A stretch of 64,000 nt of DNA, from positions 4,989-68,988 of the forward strand of contig DONT01000005.1 in NCBI GenBank assembly GCA_003513765.1. The letters run 5' to 3'. Below the pieces are notes generated by a model. The model did no database searches and was not told the DNA's origin. It saw only the letters and a program-made list of their open reading frames with translations. Below, piece after piece: positions 60,860 through 64,000 of this stretch. Made by a program: the position numbers and the translations under genes. Numbering within the stretch: position 1 is the stretch's first letter; the number at the start of each line of letters is the position of its first letter. The stretch is from Jeotgalicoccus sp. GTDB lineage: Bacteria > Bacillota > Bacilli > Staphylococcales > Salinicoccaceae.

Positions 60860-60914
60860 AAACAGAAGCAAAAACTGCTAACTATTAATAGTAGGTTTTG
60901 CTTCTGTTTTTTTT
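60860..60914 (+). terminator. Terminator of the oppA pair
   Basis: AGAAGCAAAA and inner CTA pair with TAG and TTTTGCTTCT, followed by a T tract. Confidence 0.88.
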
Positions 60915-60967
60915 CTCCAGCATATACAATTTAATTAATATGAAAATTGCACGGCGGAGGTAGTAAC

Positions 60968-62242
60968 ATGGATCAGTGGTATAAAATAGATAATACAGGG
61001 AAGATATTTCACGCAGTATCGAATGCTTCGAACTCTGCAGTGTTCCGTGTATCGATGACGCTTCACGAAATGATTGATTCTAAAATTCTGCAGGAAGCAC
61101 TGGATATCGTTGTGATGAGATTCCCGACCCTGACGGTCAGAGTACGTAAGGGCCTGTTCTGGGATTTTTTAGAGCAGAATGATCAGGTGCTGCTTGTTAA
61201 AGAAGAAACGGATTATCCGTGTGCACCGATAGACAGAAAAGAAAATAATGCATTTTTAATCCGTGTACTGTACTTTAAAAAGCGTATCTCGGTGGAAGTG
61301 TTTCACTCGCTGACAGACGGCGGCGGGGCGACGGAGTTTTTAAAAACGTTAACTTATGAATACTTAAAGCAAAAAGGCGAATCTGTTGAAGCGGACGGTA
61401 CATATATTATGCTGCCCGACGAGGCACCGAAACGTGAAGAAGTGGAAGACAGTTTTCTAAAATATGCAACATCGCGGACGGTTAAAAATCCGGCATCAAG
61501 TGATAAGAAAGCGTACCAGCTGAAAGGAACGGCGTTAAATCCGCCGGGTATTAACGTAATCCAGGGTGTTGTGGATGCCAAAGCGCTCAATACCTTCGCA
61601 AAATCACAGGGCACGTCGCTGACGGGATTCATTACGAGTGTGCTGATTAATGCCATTCATATGGAAAAACACCGTGAAAAATCCAAATCATCGCTGATAA
61701 CTGTAGCGATGCCGGTGAGCCTGAGAAGACATTTCCCTTCAGTTTCAATCCGCAACTTTTTCTCAGTATCGAATATCGGTGTAAAGATGAGCGGCGATGT
61801 ACCGCTTGAAGAAATTATCAAGCAGGTAACAGAGCAGCTGATTGCAAAAACAGAGAAAAACTTTCTGCAGGAAGGTATTAACCGGTTCGTCGCATTCCAG
61901 AGTCACTTATGGCTCAGAATCGTTCCTGTATTCATTAAATATCCTGTCATGCGCTTTGCATTTAACCAGTTCGGTGAACGTGCGAAGACGATTACGGTAT
62001 CGAACCTCGGCAACGTCCAGCTGCCTGAATCGATGCGGCCGTATGCTGATTCAATGGATGTTGTCCTTTATCCGACGCATAAAAGTCCGATTAACTGCGG
62101 CACCGCAACAGTAAACGATAAATTAACTATTACATTTTCACGTTCAATAGAGGAAAATGAAATTATAAAAACATTTTTCAAAGAAATTACAAGACTGACA
62201 GGGCTGGATGTAACAGTATCTTCAAACGGATGGGGTGAGTAG
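60968..62242 (+). CDS. Condensation-domain-like acyltransferase
   Basis: A 424-residue soluble protein of the CoA-dependent acyltransferase fold (alcohol acetyltransferase/condensation-like). The catalytic motif HxxxDG is HSLTDGGGATEFL with His113 and Asp117, and the second structural block is SNLGNVQLPESMRPYADSMD, equivalent to the DFG-type bridge region. CGGAGG precedes the ATG. It is the first gene of a three-gene operon with a DUF6320 membrane protein and a hydrolase. Acyl donor and acceptor are unknown; a lipid or ester product is inferred. Confidence 0.75.
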   Translation: MDQWYKIDNTGKIFHAVSNASNSAVFRVSMTLHEMIDSKILQEALDIVVMRFPTLTVRVRKGLFWDFLEQNDQVLLVKEETDYPCAPIDRKENNAFLIRVLYFKKRISVEVFHSLTDGGGATEFLKTLTYEYLKQKGESVEADGTYIMLPDEAPKREEVEDSFLKYATSRTVKNPASSDKKAYQLKGTALNPPGINVIQGVVDAKALNTFAKSQGTSLTGFITSVLINAIHMEKHREKSKSSLITVAMPVSLRRHFPSVSIRNFFSVSNIGVKMSGDVPLEEIIKQVTEQLIAKTEKNFLQEGINRFVAFQSHLWLRIVPVFIKYPVMRFAFNQFGERAKTITVSNLGNVQLPESMRPYADSMDVVLYPTHKSPINCGTATVNDKLTITFSRSIEENEIIKTFFKEITRLTGLDVTVSSNGWGE

Positions 62243-62244
62243 CA

Positions 62245-62910
62245 ATGAACAGATGCACGGAATGTGAAATTGTCACGGCGGAGAATACATGTCCGCTGTG
62301 CCATAAAGTGCTGTCTGAAGACTTCGGCAAAGAAGAAAACCGGGCATATCCGGTCTATGACCAGCAGGAATATAAAACCCGTGCACGTATATCGAGACTC
62401 GCAATTATCGGCGGCATACTTGCAACGCTGATCTGCTTTCTTGTGAACTTAATCGTTATGCCGCACTTCCTGTGGGTGTTTTACGTGGCAGTGGCAATAT
62501 TTTATCTGCTTGTATCGCTGAGCCATACGATACTGTCAGCATCACATCTCGGCGGTAAAATAACCGCACAGGTCATCAGTCTGACGATACTGCTGCTTGT
62601 TATTGACGGAATGTCAGGCTCAGTTCAATGGTCGGTCAATTACGTCGTGCCATTTGTTATTATTGCAGGTATTATGCTGCTTTCAATTATTATGATAAAA
62701 GTCCGCATGAACTGGACCGGCTACATCAGCTTCTTATTGATGATGATTGGATTCGGATTTTTGCCGCTTATACTTTATTTATCAGGCATCGCAGACGTTC
62801 TCTGGCCGAGCATCTCTGCAGCATCATTCGGTGTGGCGACATTTATCGTAATGCTGCTCGTTGCCAACCAGTCGGTAATGACCCAGCTCAGCAGAAGATT
62901 TCATTTTTAA
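62245..62910 (+). CDS. DUF6320-type zinc-ribbon membrane protein
   Basis: A 221-residue protein. Cys4, Cys7, Cys16 and Cys19 form a CxxC-x8-CxxC zinc ribbon at the N-terminus, and six hydrophobic segments follow from residue 50 to 210. The ATG is two bases after the stop of the acyltransferase gene and a GGGTGAG site lies in the end of that gene. The function is unknown; membrane anchoring of the partner enzymes is possible. Confidence 0.75.
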   Translation: MNRCTECEIVTAENTCPLCHKVLSEDFGKEENRAYPVYDQQEYKTRARISRLAIIGGILATLICFLVNLIVMPHFLWVFYVAVAIFYLLVSLSHTILSASHLGGKITAQVISLTILLLVIDGMSGSVQWSVNYVVPFVIIAGIMLLSIIMIKVRMNWTGYISFLLMMIGFGFLPLILYLSGIADVLWPSISAASFGVATFIVMLLVANQSVMTQLSRRFHF

Positions 62911-62939
62911 TATAACAGAAGGTAAAAGGGACGGATGAG

Positions 62940-63911
62940 ATGAAAACATTATTCAGAGGTATGGCAGTTTTGACTGCAATATCCGGTGTCATTATGTATG
63001 TCTGCCGGGCATTGTTTATAAATAAAAGGAGTATCGGCAGCGAGCTTGCCGAAGATTTAATCAGAGTGGCAAACTTTGATCTGGAAGATGTGAATGATGA
63101 AATGCTGGAACGGAATGCAGAAGAAAACCGTGAAGAGTATGAAATTCCAAGGAGCATCGTCACTTCAGATATCGAAAGTTATGAAGTATCAGGTATGAAA
63201 GTATTCAGAATGTTTCCGAAAACAGAAAAACGCAAACAGCGTGTATTGTACCTGCACGGTGGCGGATACATTCACCAGCCGTCGGTATTCCACTGGAGAT
63301 TTTTAAGCAAGCTCGTGAAAGAAACAGAGATGGAATTTATCGTGCCGATATATCCGAAAGCACCGGAACATACATATGACGAAGCATACGGAGCAGTGCA
63401 GGAATTATATAAAGAACTCGTACAGGACGATAACAATATCGTAATTATGGGAGACTCGGCGGGCGGCGGTCTGACACTTGGACTCGTACAGTGGATTAAA
63501 AAAGAACATCTGCCAATGCCGAAAGCGCAAATTGTCATCTCACCATGGCTCGATATTACACTTGGCAATCCCGATATTGAAGCATATGAAAAGGTCGAAC
63601 CGATGCTGAAAGCAGATAATCTGAAAATTATCGGAAAAATCTGGTCGGGAGATGCAGAGCCGGATGACTATAAAGTATCACCGATGTTTGGGGACCTAAG
63701 CGGGCTGCCGAAACTTTATCTTATAGTCGGGACAAGAGAAATCATTCTGCCCGATGCAAGGCGGTACGTTCAGCTGCTTGAAGCGGCCGGCGCCGACTTT
63801 GAATATTACGAATACGCGATGCAGAATCACGTCTTTCCGCTGTATCCGATTAAAGAAGGCATCGAAGCGAGAAAGCAGATTGGAGATATACTGATCAGTT
63901 ATGATGAATAG
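62940..63911 (+). CDS. Alpha/beta hydrolase, hormone-sensitive lipase (HSL) family
   Basis: A 323-residue esterase-like enzyme. An N-terminal hydrophobic segment (about 5-24) suggests a membrane anchor. The oxyanion motif is LYLHGGGYIHQPS, the nucleophile elbow GDSAGGGL, and the Asp and His of the triad lie in TREIILPDARR and AMQNHVFPLYP. HSL-family enzymes cleave acyl esters. It closes the operon 29 bp after the DUF6320 gene and is followed by a terminator. Confidence 0.9.
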   Translation: MKTLFRGMAVLTAISGVIMYVCRALFINKRSIGSELAEDLIRVANFDLEDVNDEMLERNAEENREEYEIPRSIVTSDIESYEVSGMKVFRMFPKTEKRKQRVLYLHGGGYIHQPSVFHWRFLSKLVKETEMEFIVPIYPKAPEHTYDEAYGAVQELYKELVQDDNNIVIMGDSAGGGLTLGLVQWIKKEHLPMPKAQIVISPWLDITLGNPDIEAYEKVEPMLKADNLKIIGKIWSGDAEPDDYKVSPMFGDLSGLPKLYLIVGTREIILPDARRYVQLLEAAGADFEYYEYAMQNHVFPLYPIKEGIEARKQIGDILISYDE

Positions 63912-63924
63912 GTATTGGAAAAGG

Positions 63925-63955
63925 GAGCGCAGCCTGGGCTGCGCTTTTTTTATTT
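63925..63955 (+). terminator. Terminator of the acyltransferase/hydrolase operon
   Basis: AGCGCAGC pairs with GCTGCGCT around CTGG, followed by seven T. Confidence 0.92.
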
Positions 63956-63979
63956 GGATTTTATGAGCGGGCAGGGTTG

Positions 63980-64000
63980 CGATACGACGGTGAGTCGGTG
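63980..64000. repeat. Possible start of a further 41-bp array, cut by the window end
   Basis: TACGACGGTGAGTCGGTG at the edge resembles the left arm and loop of array D units (TACGACGG then a 7-nt loop). Only one half-unit is visible. Confidence 0.25.

Overview
The window reads as chromosomal DNA of a low- to mid-GC Bacillota, most likely a non-Staphylococcus member of the Staphylococcaceae (Jeotgalicoccus, Salinicoccus or Nosocomiicoccus type). This rests on a glmM to glmS neighbourhood, a split glycine decarboxylase (gcvPA/gcvPB), a LysM-CHAP wall hydrolase under WalR-type boxes, a YeeN-type YebC protein, and a CtsR-controlled clpE, which S. aureus lacks. The genus is inference. There are no rRNA or tRNA genes, insertion sequences, prophage or CRISPR.

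Layout. 1-5 kb: end of glmM, a candidate small RNA, ywbE, and glmS behind a glmS ribozyme. 5-10 kb: gcvPA-gcvPB and a SurA/PrsA-like lipoprotein. 10-13 kb: a divergent MerR regulator and DHA2 efflux pump with a 19-bp-spacer operator promoter. 13-18 kb: small membrane and GRAM proteins, a tRNA-dihydrouridine synthase, a YdcZ-type transporter, and a MarR/ring-cleaving dioxygenase/FMN reductase cluster that looks like a quinone or electrophile response. 18-19 kb: gene decay next to a long repeat array, ending in a headless SDR pseudogene. 20-24 kb: clpE with CtsR boxes, DUF2243 and CtaG-like proteins, YbaK. 24-30 kb: NAD-binding protein, DeoR regulator, LysM-CHAP protein, cstA. 30-34 kb: two luciferase-like monooxygenases in one operon, trhO, a DsbA-like protein. 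34-40 kb: GNAT, a cation symporter, MFS, YebC, SDR. 40-46 kb: arginine operon argF-C-J-B-D. 46-49 kb: GntR plus ABC-2 exporter with a large extracytoplasmic permease domain. 49-52 kb: DUF402, LysR, MFS, DUF456. 53-61 kb: oppC-B-D-F divergent from two tandem substrate-binding lipoproteins, with a consensus cre site between. 61-64 kb: condensation-like acyltransferase, DUF6320 and alpha/beta hydrolase operon.

The most unusual signal is a set of eight intergenic tandem-repeat arrays (near 2.6, 4.9, 10.5, 18.6, 25.4, 29.4, 40.1 and 52.6 kb). Their unit sequences differ, yet all have a period of exactly 41 bp. Each unit holds an inverted repeat, in most arrays with 7-8 bp arms around a 7-nt loop, followed by a spacer of about 20 bp. 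Arms are locus-specific while parts of the spacer are shared between loci. I know of no described element with this constant period and changing sequence, and I treat it as the best candidate for an undescribed system here.
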